This document shows positions 45,401 to 53,773 of a stretch of DNA of 64,000 nt, in pieces. Every line of letters begins with the position of its first letter. Position 1 is the first letter of the stretch. The notes below the pieces were generated by a model. It saw nothing but the letters and a program-made list of their open reading frames with translations, was not told where the DNA came from and made no database searches. This stretch comes from JAIBBV01 sp044347745 (lineage in GTDB: Bacteria > Bdellovibrionota_C > UBA2361 > JAFLCA01). Where the stretch lies: contig JBIKUD010000009.1 in the NCBI GenBank assembly GCA_044347745.1, positions 1-64,000 of the forward strand, read 5' to 3'. The translations under genes and the position numbers were made by a program.

Positions 45401-48400
45401 CGAGGAACAGGCACCACAATCGAAATTAAGCGATCTAAATTTCTCTAGCATAATCAGTGACCTAGATAGGTTAGGATCTGAGCTGGCAGCACTTAACATT
45501 AGCGGCTGCAAAGATCACGAGGGACAACCAGATCTATCTGAAGATACAATTAGGGACCTGCTCTCAGCCCTATATTTCGATCATAGTATTGAGAGCGAGA
45601 TATCTGGGGAGGTAGGCGGCTTGATCGACCGTGCCTATCGACTTGAAGTGTTAGATCAGGTTTACAATGACTATTCGAAGTTTATTAGCCTTCGCCTTGG
45701 AGTTACTCTTCCGCCAGAGCGGGGTAAAGACCTCGAGATAACATCCCTCCCGCTTCCAGCAATTGCTGCAAAACTCGGAGAATGTGCCTTTAATTATCTC
45801 TACAGCGGGGAGAACCACAGTCAATACGAACGACTCGCCCCCAAAGAGCAGTTAGATAAAATTACTGGTGTTTTTAAAGTTCCCTGTCCAGAACAGGATT
45901 CAAAGTTACTAAAAGTTCTAAGGCGAGTAGAGTCAGATCTAACCTGTGATGACGCAAAAACCATCTACGCGCTACTGACTGAGTCAGTGGACAAGACCGA
46001 CCTCGGGCGACGGATATATAACGCTGAGATTGCAAAAAATCCAAACCTCTTAATTAATTTCGACCAACACTTAGCTCTGATCCTTGATACTCACCCCAAA
46101 GAATCAATTAGCCGAGACCAAGCCTTGCGCTCCCTCTTTGAAGGAAATTCAAAAGGGGCAGTAGCAGTCACAACCTGGGAGCAGCGCGAGAGGGTCCTCT
46201 CTGCCTTAAGTAGTGATACCGCAAGAACAGACCTCCACGGTGTAATCAGAAGCACTGCGCTTTCTGTCATACAAGAGGCAATACGCAGGGACACAGTGCC
46301 CGCTAAAGAGAAGGTCGATACTATTCTTTGGTTAGCCAAGCTTGGCGGGAAACCGCATCTGGTTGAGTGTTACGAGTTAGTGGAGGGGGGGCAGGTTGGA
46401 AACATTCAAGAGCAGGCCGCAAAGCTCTCAGATCAGGAGAAAAAAGGGCTATTGCGATCAATTCTTGGAGGCGAAGCCGGAATACTTAGAACCGCAGATA
46501 TAACTTCGAGAAAGCGATTCTTAGATACATTATTTTTCTCTATCTTTGACAAATCAAAGGGGGGCTCACCAGAAAGCCTGCGCTATTTTAAATCCGTATA
46601 TGACACAATGCTAGCGCATGTAGATCCGGATAGAGCAAGTACTCTCCTAGGAAACTTCTTAACTGCCCAGCTCGAGGGAAAATCTTTTAATCAACAGGTC
46701 AAACTATTCTTTGAGTCTTTCGGATTTGTCGGGATTAAAACCGCTCAATACCTCGTATCTAGCACTACCCTTCTCCCACCGGAGATGAAGGAAGCCTTAA
46801 TGGATTTGACCTCAAGAGTAGAGGGCCCAGATAAAAGGCTCGTCTTTAACCTACTTGAAAAGACGCTGGGGGAAGAGGATGCCAGGTTATGCATCAAAGA
46901 GGTCGGGGATAAGCTTGGTGGCGGATCGCTAATGCTATTCTATGAGGTAACCCTGTGGAATAAAGATCGCTCGGAAGCTGGAGAAACCATCGTGGTTGGG
47001 ATTTTGCGCCCCGATATCGTAAATGCCATGCCAGAGGACCTGGCGCTAGTGCATCGAGTTATTGAGACTATGCAAGAGGCTCCAGAGATCTTTGGTGGAA
47101 AGACCGTAAGTATGGATCTTATGGAGAACCTACTTTGGCAAAGCCTCACTGAAACTGACCTGCAGCGCACAGTGCGTATCCAAAAGGCGATGGCCAAGGA
47201 TATCGAAGATTTCAATAAACGATACTCCGAGAGCAGGTTTAAGATATCTGTCCCAAAAATAAAAGAATCTCTACAGCTTTCAATAAATGGTGAGAACCGA
47301 ACAGTAAAACTCTGTAAAGGGCCTTTAATATTTATGCAGAAGGCCCCTGGAGTAACCCTAGATCTCTTCATGAAGAAGTGCGAAGCCGAAGGTGAAGCCG
47401 GAAGTGCAAAGGTTAAAAGGGTGATGGAGAAGCTTTCGACTCTCTTTGTAGAGCAACTCATCACTTATAAAAGAATTCATGCAGATCTTCATCCTGGGAA
47501 TATCTTAGTAGATGATAAGGATGGCGAGCTTAATGTATCGATCCTTGATGTCGGTTTGAGCGCTGAATTAGATAAGGAGCTTAGTGAAGGGGCACGTAAG
47601 ATTTTACGGATTGCGGTTGGCGTAGGAAACAAGCGGGATGAGCCGGTAACTGGATTTAGGGCTCTCCGTGAAAGATTCTTAAAGTGGAGCGTGGATCTCG
47701 ACCGAGTGAGCGAAGATGAAGGGATGAGGTGGGTAAAGCGCTTTTTATCAGTGATAGAAACTACAACTGAGAAAAACTGGGATGATACTGTAAAAGACGA
47801 GGCAGCAAAGCGAGTTTGGAAGGCACTCTCTGATGAAAAATTAGAGTTTCAGGCAAAGCTTACCTCAGTGATGGAGGTAATAAACTCTCTTGATCTTAGC
47901 CTTCCTAGAGAGGCTTACTATATTATCCGAGCCGCTAAGATCATGGCCTATATCTGGAAAGAGGTTGACTGGGAGAAAAACTGGCGAACGCTAAAGATGT
48001 TAAATAATGATACAGCGCATGAAAAGCTCCCTGAATGGGATCAAGAGCTCGTCTTAAATAAGTGCGCTTTGATAGCCCAACACCTACACTTGAGTTTCGA
48101 TAGAGAGCAGGCTGCACAAAAACTTACTATGGCGACAAAGGCTACTCAGATCTTGGAGCAGCTAGAGGGAGTCTACTCTGCGGTAAAGTCGGGGCTCTCT
48201 GAAAGCGGCCATCCACCAAATGCAGATACAATAGATGAGTTTATCTCTATCTTACATACGGATCCAGAAATTAGGACCGAGCTTAAGTTAGATGAGCTGG
48301 GCGACAGACTTAAAATCTTAGAAGCGAAGAGTCGCGCTGAGAAAGAGCGGGCTAGGGGGGCGTTTCTTGATATACAACCGCTGCCTGAAGGAGAGGCAAG

Positions 48401-48944
48401 AAGGATCGCGACTGACAATTCCTTCGGGATGCTTCCAAGGGTTTGGCGAGAGCGGATTCACTCTGGAACCTTAGTACGAGTCACTACCCCATCCAAAACT
48501 GTATCAAACTATCTGGTATCCTTAATCACTCCGATCCATTTTGAACTTCCGGAGCTTACACCGCTGCGCCATACTAGGCTTAACCACGCCGAGGAAGAGA
48601 TCTTAATTAATGCAGGATTTCTCTCTAAAGAGGCTCAAGTCATGATGCGCGATATGTCCACGCGTAAGGATGAGGGTGAGGTTACGGATGATGAGGAGGA
48701 TGGTGATGATGAAGAGATTGCCGATTCCTACAAAGTCTCCGAAGCTGAGGGCTTCCTCCAGCTAGTTAGAGAGGTCGGAGGCGAAGAGCTAACCCTCGGA
48801 GATCTCATGCGCAAGAATCCAAGGTCTCTAATTGAGTTTTTCATTAACAATGAGTGGGTTTTGCTGCAAAACCTCTGGATCCATCCAGGAGAGACAGAGG
48901 AGGAATATTTAAGAGATCTGAGACAAACTATTTCAGGACATTGA
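42429..48944 (+). CDS. Giant M48-type metalloprotease / ABC1-UbiB-type kinase fusion protein
   Basis: 2171 codons without a break. Residues about 100-350 hold an M48-like zinc protease: HELGH (H226, E227, H230), then ETRADEHAL with E278 and D282 as expected for the third ligand region, and THPASEARV. Residues about 350-1420 are helical with no domain I recognise. Residues about 1430-1860 resemble ABC1/UbiB kinases: FVGIKTAQ (K1437, normally KxGQ), LLPPEMKEAL, LGGGS (1496-1500, normally AAAS), TETDL (E1575), HADLHPGNIL (H1684, D1686, N1691), ILDVG (D1707). The usual ATP-site lysine (VAVK) is G1524 in VVGILRP. An acidic stretch lies near 2080-2105. No signal peptide or transmembrane segment. 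No ribosome site precedes the ATG at 42429; the ATG at 42552 is an alternative. AGA and AGG codons look enriched against its neighbours. It starts 29 bp from a divergent transposase remnant. Confidence 0.8.
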   Translation: MCGIDYFLPLKLRPYNYLFSEAYRQCAQLGYIPVTVRHNPYMQYRTNSQPAIPPSIDATSPNADASPSVLPQSSQTQVKRNGTGHEKDKERWNTGHVRALPSFLTPDSEVNRPEDVFPKEFSSKVDLDRLYAQHFLLQEQLGRVVSKDSPVLLKSGEIFCKLIVAAGLSLERVDLTLLRSPEENAYIFRGKEMSKAHLTLLTGLFETIEKRLGKLKEGHLAFILGHELGHLVEGDYDTARERNGEAPLSPDEPTPLNLTGIPPIKSLILGRLFGRDQETRADEHALRWMHQSGYPMSEGVEVLKLFVEMEAAQSKASTAAKPSGVRDSIEEIGVLLTRTHPASEARVMRALGKIKEIEIEEQISFKNKMAKNSAQVSLNDNEIAKTPLQRINQELTRILTGTKAVEEINTDGVAQLIESVTDLHELRQLSIFIPMWVSCLERVAPRMPYDGLSSNPLDNHHSHTRTIGSKFLKGVLDHCKYKAEALFDLEEKTLSEALEAREITQTEFSHKKTIAALKAWLSGPGVYGQESSLYNELLAGLTAKPELLIDLLKEFETVGIESEGLGKEWLKPLASSMDSEVSLRYYQLRSLLLSERVDCSNLLFKLIDEGILDSVNDRKVVGNIFRQASEIIGADNMDRGREFAKRLGEKFRFWMEVQGIDPATDQGRVVITECLRSVLSISEDAENPSPTWEEELSPKNYTALEIAALAVSDSSKLSLRGKIELSKELLPEGRIRDLLLFRILEDEAGFFREASSLLFQQMPYNFSFEIPNDAKFEKSTREYVFIFEQIAPHLSLKWFRASLKIADFSLDRSDASSNEAPFEFPRLGTEGENGLYSPVLCAFGLKRTLGFLGQLNTDENIARFYVRSYMELKLQIPAGDAEDGSDVEAFFRYGFDEFIAEATALGGRIFPGFSSDSAEYARLQLENRHSSRSLQRAQALNPLFQRPPESLEDILTIVTELPQGTLRNYVAMRSLSIQLQRLALQQSIKKFEEQAPQSKLSDLNFSSIISDLDRLGSELAALNISGCKDHEGQPDLSEDTIRDLLSALYFDHSIESEISGEVGGLIDRAYRLEVLDQVYNDYSKFISLRLGVTLPPERGKDLEITSLPLPAIAAKLGECAFNYLYSGENHSQYERLAPKEQLDKITGVFKVPCPEQDSKLLKVLRRVESDLTCDDAKTIYALLTESVDKTDLGRRIYNAEIAKNPNLLINFDQHLALILDTHPKESISRDQALRSLFEGNSKGAVAVTTWEQRERVLSALSSDTARTDLHGVIRSTALSVIQEAIRRDTVPAKEKVDTILWLAKLGGKPHLVECYELVEGGQVGNIQEQAAKLSDQEKKGLLRSILGGEAGILRTADITSRKRFLDTLFFSIFDKSKGGSPESLRYFKSVYDTMLAHVDPDRASTLLGNFLTAQLEGKSFNQQVKLFFESFGFVGIKTAQYLVSSTTLLPPEMKEALMDLTSRVEGPDKRLVFNLLEKTLGEEDARLCIKEVGDKLGGGSLMLFYEVTLWNKDRSEAGETIVVGILRPDIVNAMPEDLALVHRVIETMQEAPEIFGGKTVSMDLMENLLWQSLTETDLQRTVRIQKAMAKDIEDFNKRYSESRFKISVPKIKESLQLSINGENRTVKLCKGPLIFMQKAPGVTLDLFMKKCEAEGEAGSAKVKRVMEKLSTLFVEQLITYKRIHADLHPGNILVDDKDGELNVSILDVGLSAELDKELSEGARKILRIAVGVGNKRDEPVTGFRALRERFLKWSVDLDRVSEDEGMRWVKRFLSVIETTTEKNWDDTVKDEAAKRVWKALSDEKLEFQAKLTSVMEVINSLDLSLPREAYYIIRAAKIMAYIWKEVDWEKNWRTLKMLNNDTAHEKLPEWDQELVLNKCALIAQHLHLSFDREQAAQKLTMATKATQILEQLEGVYSAVKSGLSESGHPPNADTIDEFISILHTDPEIRTELKLDELGDRLKILEAKSRAEKERARGAFLDIQPLPEGEARRIATDNSFGMLPRVWRERIHSGTLVRVTTPSKTVSNYLVSLITPIHFELPELTPLRHTRLNHAEEEILINAGFLSKEAQVMMRDMSTRKDEGEVTDDEEDGDDEEIADSYKVSEAEGFLQLVREVGGEELTLGDLMRKNPRSLIEFFINNEWVLLQNLWIHPGETEEEYLRDLRQTISGH

Positions 48945-49012
48945 GCGCTCGAGCCACTGAAATACCACTCACGAAATGAATTTCTGTCCTTAGCCACGAT
49001 AGGCTTGTACCC

Positions 49013-49090
49013 GTCCTCTCTCTCCCATACTTGAATTGAAGTAAGTCTCTACTGAGGCACACTCCAACTCAAGTATGGAGGTGAGAGGAC
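49013..49090. repeat. Large imperfect hairpin downstream of the giant gene
   Basis: The arms 49013-49037 and 49066-49090 match in about 21 of 25 positions, with 28 bp between them. They start GTCCTCTC and share CATACTTGA near the loop side. The hairpin lies between two convergent genes and can act as a terminator, but it lacks T tracts. It could also be the end of a mobile element. Confidence 0.6.
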
Positions 49091-49096
49091 AGATAC

Positions 49097-50170
49097 TCAC
49101 TTCCTGGCTATGTTCGGTGGCAACACAAGCTCTGACTTAGAGTAGCTAATTCTCTGTTCGCGCTGCTGAAGCAGCAAAACGCAATTTCGGGCTGAAACAA
49201 CAAAGGACCTTTTGAGAAAATTAATTGGAAAATTTACATCTCGCTCAAACGGCTCTACCAATAACGACTCCGATAATTGGAGATCCTTTTTGTAGCCAGC
49301 AGCAGTCTGCATATCCAACCTAGCCTGAATTCCCTCGAGAAAACGAGCCCCAGTCTGAACCGGAATGACCTGAGAATCTCCGTCAGCCAAATAAGTGACG
49401 CTGACGTTAGGATCTTTTGAGTACGAAACATCAAAATAGGTCAGCGAATTCGGTATCCGTTCAGAAGTTGCAATAGAGGCGCGCGCATACCCGACTTGAC
49501 TACCAGTCAACACCCGGCCACTAGCATGTCCGCCTGCCTTAAGTTCAACGGACTTCACTCGATATTTAGTATCAATAAGAACTGGACTTTTTATAACCTG
49601 ATCTTCTCGAAAGAAATCTTGAGGACAGATGAGAGCCCCACGTAACCCTAAATCATCCATGGGCGGCGCAGCAACTACAACACCAGAAACAGCGTACCCC
49701 TGAAGTAAGACCTTTCGAGGTTTATTACCCTTCAGGCCAATTCTAATGCCAGCGATATAGTGCTTTGACGCCGGTTGAGAATGCCGCACAAAAAGGCTAT
49801 CCCCCTCAAACCGCACGCTCAAGCTAAATTGATGTTCACGTCCCACATGATCAACTTTAAGAAAATTGAGAAGAATATCTGCTAGGGATGCGTCAATTTC
49901 GGGCTTATTTCCCGCCCATACCGACTTTAACTTTTCATCAGCTATCTCCTGGGGGACATCGGGGGACACGCTAAGAACCGAGTCCTTAAGCAAAGCGTTT
50001 ATAAAAAGCTCTTTCCTTTCAGATGAGATTTCGGGAACTGCAATGTGGGCGCTTGGAGCTTCCGAATTTTGTTGCGCACCCAGGGGCAAGGGCGAAAATG
50101 CCCAGAAACAAAAAGACAAAGTAAAGGCGAATAACACCGAACAACGAGATTGACTACAAGCACATTTCAT
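49097..50170 (-). CDS. Secreted protein of unknown function
   Basis: 357 residues from the ATG at 50170, with a GAGGAG site 9 nt upstream. A Sec signal peptide ends PLPLGAQQN. The mature protein is beta-rich without cysteine clusters, and includes blocks such as GVVVAAPPMDDLGLRGALICPQ and SPVLIDTKYRVKSVELKAGGHASGRVLTG. I compared it by eye to FlgA/SAF-type proteins and saw no convincing match. It lies downstream of rodA on the same strand (31-bp gap) and may be the last gene of the mre cluster, which would suit an envelope role, but that is inference. Confidence 0.65.
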   Translation of the reverse strand: MKCACSQSRCSVLFAFTLSFCFWAFSPLPLGAQQNSEAPSAHIAVPEISSERKELFINALLKDSVLSVSPDVPQEIADEKLKSVWAGNKPEIDASLADILLNFLKVDHVGREHQFSLSVRFEGDSLFVRHSQPASKHYIAGIRIGLKGNKPRKVLLQGYAVSGVVVAAPPMDDLGLRGALICPQDFFREDQVIKSPVLIDTKYRVKSVELKAGGHASGRVLTGSQVGYARASIATSERIPNSLTYFDVSYSKDPNVSVTYLADGDSQVIPVQTGARFLEGIQARLDMQTAAGYKKDLQLSESLLVEPFERDVNFPINFLKRSFVVSARNCVLLLQQREQRISYSKSELVLPPNIARK

Positions 50171-50201
50171 CAACACAAGCTCCTCTCGCAAGTTCGTAGC
50201 A

Positions 50202-51368
50202 TTAGGATGTTCTTCCGTACGTAAGGCGTCTCATTGCTAATCCTAGCACAATTCCAATTCCAAAGAGACCTGACAAAAGTGCTGAACCGCCATAGCTAAA
50301 TAGTGGCAATGGAATGCCCACAACCGGCAAAATACCCACAACCATTCCAATGTTGATAAACACATGAAAAAAGAACCAGGCGGTCACGCCAAAAGCTACT
50401 AATGCCTGGAACAAGTCTTTACTTCGCTGGACTACGCGCAGCATACGCATGAGGAACGCAAAATAAACAAGCACGACAGTCATGCATCCAACAAACCCCC
50501 ACTCTTCAGCCAGTACCGAGAAGATAAAGTCGGTGGTGTGCTCCGGCAAAAATTCAAGTTGGGTTTGGGTGCCGTTAAAATATCCCTTTCCAAAAACTTG
50601 CCCAGAACCAACCGCAATTTTTGATTGATTTATGTGATACCCACTTCCCTTCGGATCTGCTTCTGGATCAAAAAGCACCATTACCCTTCGCTGCTGATAC
50701 GCATGCAAAGAATGCCAGGCCGGGTAGGCAGCCAGAACCACTGCGAGGACCATTATAATTAACGAACGAAGATGGATGCCCATGAACAGGACCATTGAAA
50801 AGCCAATTGCCCCGAGCGAAAGCGCAGAGCCTAAGTCTGGCTGTCTCGCAATCAGCACCATTGGCAATCCGAACAAAATAAATGGCACCACCAATTGAGT
50901 AAATCGATATCCTCCTGGTTTCGGAGGATTTCTAGATAAATAACGAGCCATGCACAAAATGAGGCCTGTTTTTATAAACTCAGACGGTTGAAGATTGAAA
51001 AATCCAAACGGGATCCAACGCCTCGACCCATTGGTGACAACACCAATACCTGGAATCAACACAAGCACCAGCAAAAGGAAGAAAAACGCATATAAGGGAT
51101 AGGCGCTTCGACTAAGCCAAGAGCTTGGAACACATATGGCCAGAAACATGGCTGCCGAGGCTAGCAAAAGAAAGAAAAATTGCTTTTCAAATGGTATGCT
51201 CTGAATATTCCCCGGCAACCAATGGAAAAGGATATCATTGGTGTCAGCATCCCAACCTGCGCTGTACAATACAACGAGGCCCAAAAGCGGAATAAGATAC
51301 GTAAGACCAAGCAAAGTCCAATCGAAATGCGCAAGCATTCGGCGATCTATAAATCCACCTGCCTTCAT
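50202..51368 (-). CDS. rodA: Peptidoglycan glycosyltransferase RodA
   Basis: 388 residues, SEDS family, about ten transmembrane helices. The conserved blocks are VTNGSRRWIPFGFFNLQPSEFIKTGLILCMARYL, ARQPDLGSALSL and LPEHTTDFIFSVLAEEWGF, and the last helices contain GGSALLSGLFGIGIVL. It polymerises lipid II with its class B PBP partner, mrdA (51370-53253), which lies immediately upstream with a 1-bp gap. It builds the side wall in the elongasome. Confidence 0.96.
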   Translation of the reverse strand: MKAGGFIDRRMLAHFDWTLLGLTYLIPLLGLVVLYSAGWDADTNDILFHWLPGNIQSIPFEKQFFFLLLASAAMFLAICVPSSWLSRSAYPLYAFFFLLLVLVLIPGIGVVTNGSRRWIPFGFFNLQPSEFIKTGLILCMARYLSRNPPKPGGYRFTQLVVPFILFGLPMVLIARQPDLGSALSLGAIGFSMVLFMGIHLRSLIIMVLAVVLAAYPAWHSLHAYQQRRVMVLFDPEADPKGSGYHINQSKIAVGSGQVFGKGYFNGTQTQLEFLPEHTTDFIFSVLAEEWGFVGCMTVVLVYFAFLMRMLRVVQRSKDLFQALVAFGVTAWFFFHVFINIGMVVGILPVVGIPLPLFSYGGSALLSGLFGIGIVLGLAMRRLTYGRTS

Positions 51369-51369
51369 G

Positions 51370-53253
51370 TTAATCAGCTACATCCTCTTGAGTTGCTGGA
51401 GGCATCCCTACCTCACCGTTCTTATTTTCGTTTGAGACTCTAAAATAAGCTTCTAACACTTGCCTCACCGCAGGGGCGGCCACGGCACCTCCGTGTCCAC
51501 CATTTTCAATCAAAGCAACTGCCACAATAGTTGGATTTTCGGCGGGCGCATACGCTGCAAACCAAGCGTGATCTTTTAAATGTTCCTTATGCCCATGTTC
51601 AAGAGCTGCGACCTGCGCTGTACCCGTTTTCCCGGCCACCACAATTTCAGGGTGCCCAGGAATTTGAGATTTTTTACCGGTACCGTTCGGAGCATTCACT
51701 ACTCCCACCAAGGAATTTCTCACAAGTTTTATTATATTTGGGTCTATATCAAGCTTGCCCACCTCCTCAGGAACAAATTGATCATCATTTAAAGCCCCCT
51801 CAGGTGCTGCAATCCCCTTCACTAAGTACGGCTTAAGTAAGCGACCTCCATTAACTAGGGCTGCGACCGCCCGGGCAATTTGGAGCGGGGTCGTCACTAC
51901 AGCCCCTTGCCCAATAGCTACTGAAAGCGTTTCGCCTGGGTACCATTTTTGATTTTCGGGATCTCTAAAATAGCGACGCTTCCATTCGGTGGATGGAATA
52001 ATTCCAGCAACTTCTTCACTCAATTCAAGTCCAGTAAGAGATCCCAAACCAAAACGACGGGCATAGTCATGAATTCGATCTACGCCCAGACGCTGCCCGA
52101 CTGTGTAAAAATAAACGTCACAACTTTGAATCATGGCGTGTTCCATATCTACCAAGCCATGGCCAGACTTTTTATGGCAGCGATAATTTCGGGAGCCAAA
52201 ACGCAAAAATCCGGGACAATTAATTTTGTCGTTCGGCCCAATTACGCCTTCAGCCAGGGCAGCAGCAGCCATCATAATTTTGAAAACTGAGCCGGGTGGG
52301 TAGCCCCCTTGCGTCACTCGATTGCTTAGTTTCTTTTTTGTCGGTGATTGCAAATCGCGCCATTGCTCTGGTGTAATTTCACGCGCAAACATATTTGGGT
52401 CAAATCGAGGAGCTGAGGATAACGCCAATACTTCACCAGTACGTGGATCGAGCGCAACGATGGCGCCGCGCTGATTTCCTAACGCAGCATCAGCGGCCTT
52501 TTGGGTTTCATAGTCCAGGGTTAATGTAACTGTGCTGCCACTTACTTCTGGATCAAAGGAGAACTCACCAATTCGGGTGCCCCGAGCATTAACCACTACT
52601 TTTTGCACTCCGCGCTGGCCTTGCAAAAGCGGCTCCCACTTCGATTCGAGACCGAACTGCCCTACTATGTCGCCAAGCCGATACCCGGCGTACCTTGGAC
52701 TCTCGAGCTGATCTTTCGTTATCTCACGAATGTAGCCGAGCACATGAGCTGCAAAATCTCCGTGCAAGTAATCGCGAGTGGGCTCAACATTTACGATAAC
52801 GCCGGGCAATTGATAACGACGCGCAGCTACCTTGGCTAAAGTTTCGCGAGATACATCTTTAAGGAGTAAGCGCGGCTCAAACCTTCGACGCTTGCGCATA
52901 TTCTGGGATTTTTCTAAAAGCTCATCCGCTGGCACACTTAATATTGCGGCGAGCTTTTCAATCGTTTCTTTTGGGTTGGGTGCATCTTCAGGAATTAACT
53001 CCACATTTATGGACTGGCGGTTTGCAGCCAGCGGCACTCCTGTACGATCCAATATTTGCCCTCGCGGAGCAGGAACATAAACTGTACTTAAGCGATTATT
53101 TTCGCTCTTCTCGCGGAAATAATCGCCCTTCAGGACCTGCAAGTACCAGAGCCTCAGCACCACCAGCGACAGACATAGCGCACAAATGCCTTTGGCAATA
53201 TTCACCCGTAAGGGAACATTGATGGGGCTTTTTTCTGCTGCCAGTGAGCGCAT
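51370..53253 (-). CDS. mrdA: Penicillin-binding protein 2 (elongasome transpeptidase)
   Basis: 627 residues. One N-terminal transmembrane helix (INVPLRVNIAKGICALCLSLVVLRLW), a dimerisation/pedestal domain with RGQILDRTGVPLAANR, and a transpeptidase domain: PPGSVFKIM (catalytic Ser of SXXK), SCDVYFY (SXN-like) and AGKTGTAQV (KTGT). It crosslinks peptidoglycan in the elongasome with RodA. It is immediately followed by rodA and preceded by mreD (10-bp gap), the common mreBCD-mrdA-rodA order. Confidence 0.95.
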   Translation of the reverse strand: MRSLAAEKSPINVPLRVNIAKGICALCLSLVVLRLWYLQVLKGDYFREKSENNRLSTVYVPAPRGQILDRTGVPLAANRQSINVELIPEDAPNPKETIEKLAAILSVPADELLEKSQNMRKRRRFEPRLLLKDVSRETLAKVAARRYQLPGVIVNVEPTRDYLHGDFAAHVLGYIREITKDQLESPRYAGYRLGDIVGQFGLESKWEPLLQGQRGVQKVVVNARGTRIGEFSFDPEVSGSTVTLTLDYETQKAADAALGNQRGAIVALDPRTGEVLALSSAPRFDPNMFAREITPEQWRDLQSPTKKKLSNRVTQGGYPPGSVFKIMMAAAALAEGVIGPNDKINCPGFLRFGSRNYRCHKKSGHGLVDMEHAMIQSCDVYFYTVGQRLGVDRIHDYARRFGLGSLTGLELSEEVAGIIPSTEWKRRYFRDPENQKWYPGETLSVAIGQGAVVTTPLQIARAVAALVNGGRLLKPYLVKGIAAPEGALNDDQFVPEEVGKLDIDPNIIKLVRNSLVGVVNAPNGTGKKSQIPGHPEIVVAGKTGTAQVAALEHGHKEHLKDHAWFAAYAPAENPTIVAVALIENGGHGGAVAAPAVRQVLEAYFRVSNENKNGEVGMPPATQEDVAD

Positions 53254-53263
53254 GATATTTGCT

Positions 53264-53773
53264 CTAAATATAACTCGAACGGCGATGCCCAGTTCGTTCA
53301 GTCTTCACGGCCAACAGTTTCCTCAAGAGCGGAAAAAGTAATGGACAAAGCAACGCTGTGACAAACGCTTCACCGAAAACTCTGCCATATGAAGCAAATT
53401 CTGCCCTTGAAACTTGATATGAAAGCCCCGCGTGCACTACGTTCGCAACCAAAGCACAAATGCTCGTGGTGACCATTACCGCGACAGGCGACTCGACAAA
53501 GATACGCTGCGCCAGTACCGCAACCACCGCAAAGATAAAAACCATACTTCCGGCCCAGGGTCCCAGCACGACACCACCACTCATATCCAGCATGAGGCCG
53601 AGTAAAAAGACAAGGATGCAGCCTAAGATTGAGGATTCATAAAATGCTAAGAAGACAGCAAGAATTACAATTAAATTCGGCACAAAAAAGTGTGGCAACA
53701 ATCCGCGTATCACCGTGCCTTGAATCAACAAAGTTAAAAGTCCCAAAACAAGAACTAGCACAAAACGCTTCAT
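53264..53773 (-). CDS. mreD: Rod shape-determining protein MreD
   Basis: 169 residues with about five transmembrane helices. The start (MKRFVLVLVLGLLTLLIQGTVIRGLLPHFFVPNLIVILAVFLAFYE) and the GLMLDMSGGVVLGPWAG segment fit MreD. The ATG overlaps the mreC stop codon by 4 nt. It is a membrane partner of MreC and the elongasome. Confidence 0.9.
   Translation of the reverse strand: MKRFVLVLVLGLLTLLIQGTVIRGLLPHFFVPNLIVILAVFLAFYESSILGCILVFLLGLMLDMSGGVVLGPWAGSMVFIFAVVAVLAQRIFVESPVAVMVTTSICALVANVVHAGLSYQVSRAEFASYGRVFGEAFVTALLCPLLFPLLRKLLAVKTERTGHRRSSYI

Noticed and set aside
46940..47464. A 174-residue frame on the minus strand opposite the kinase domain of the giant gene.
   Set aside because: It is a mirror of the coding strand's codon pattern, has no start signal, and its residues match no family.
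49097..50170. The secreted gene downstream of rodA, considered as a FlgA/SAF protein because of the lone fliN in the window.
   Set aside because: The expected SAF-domain pattern near the C terminus is absent and the gene lies far from fliN.
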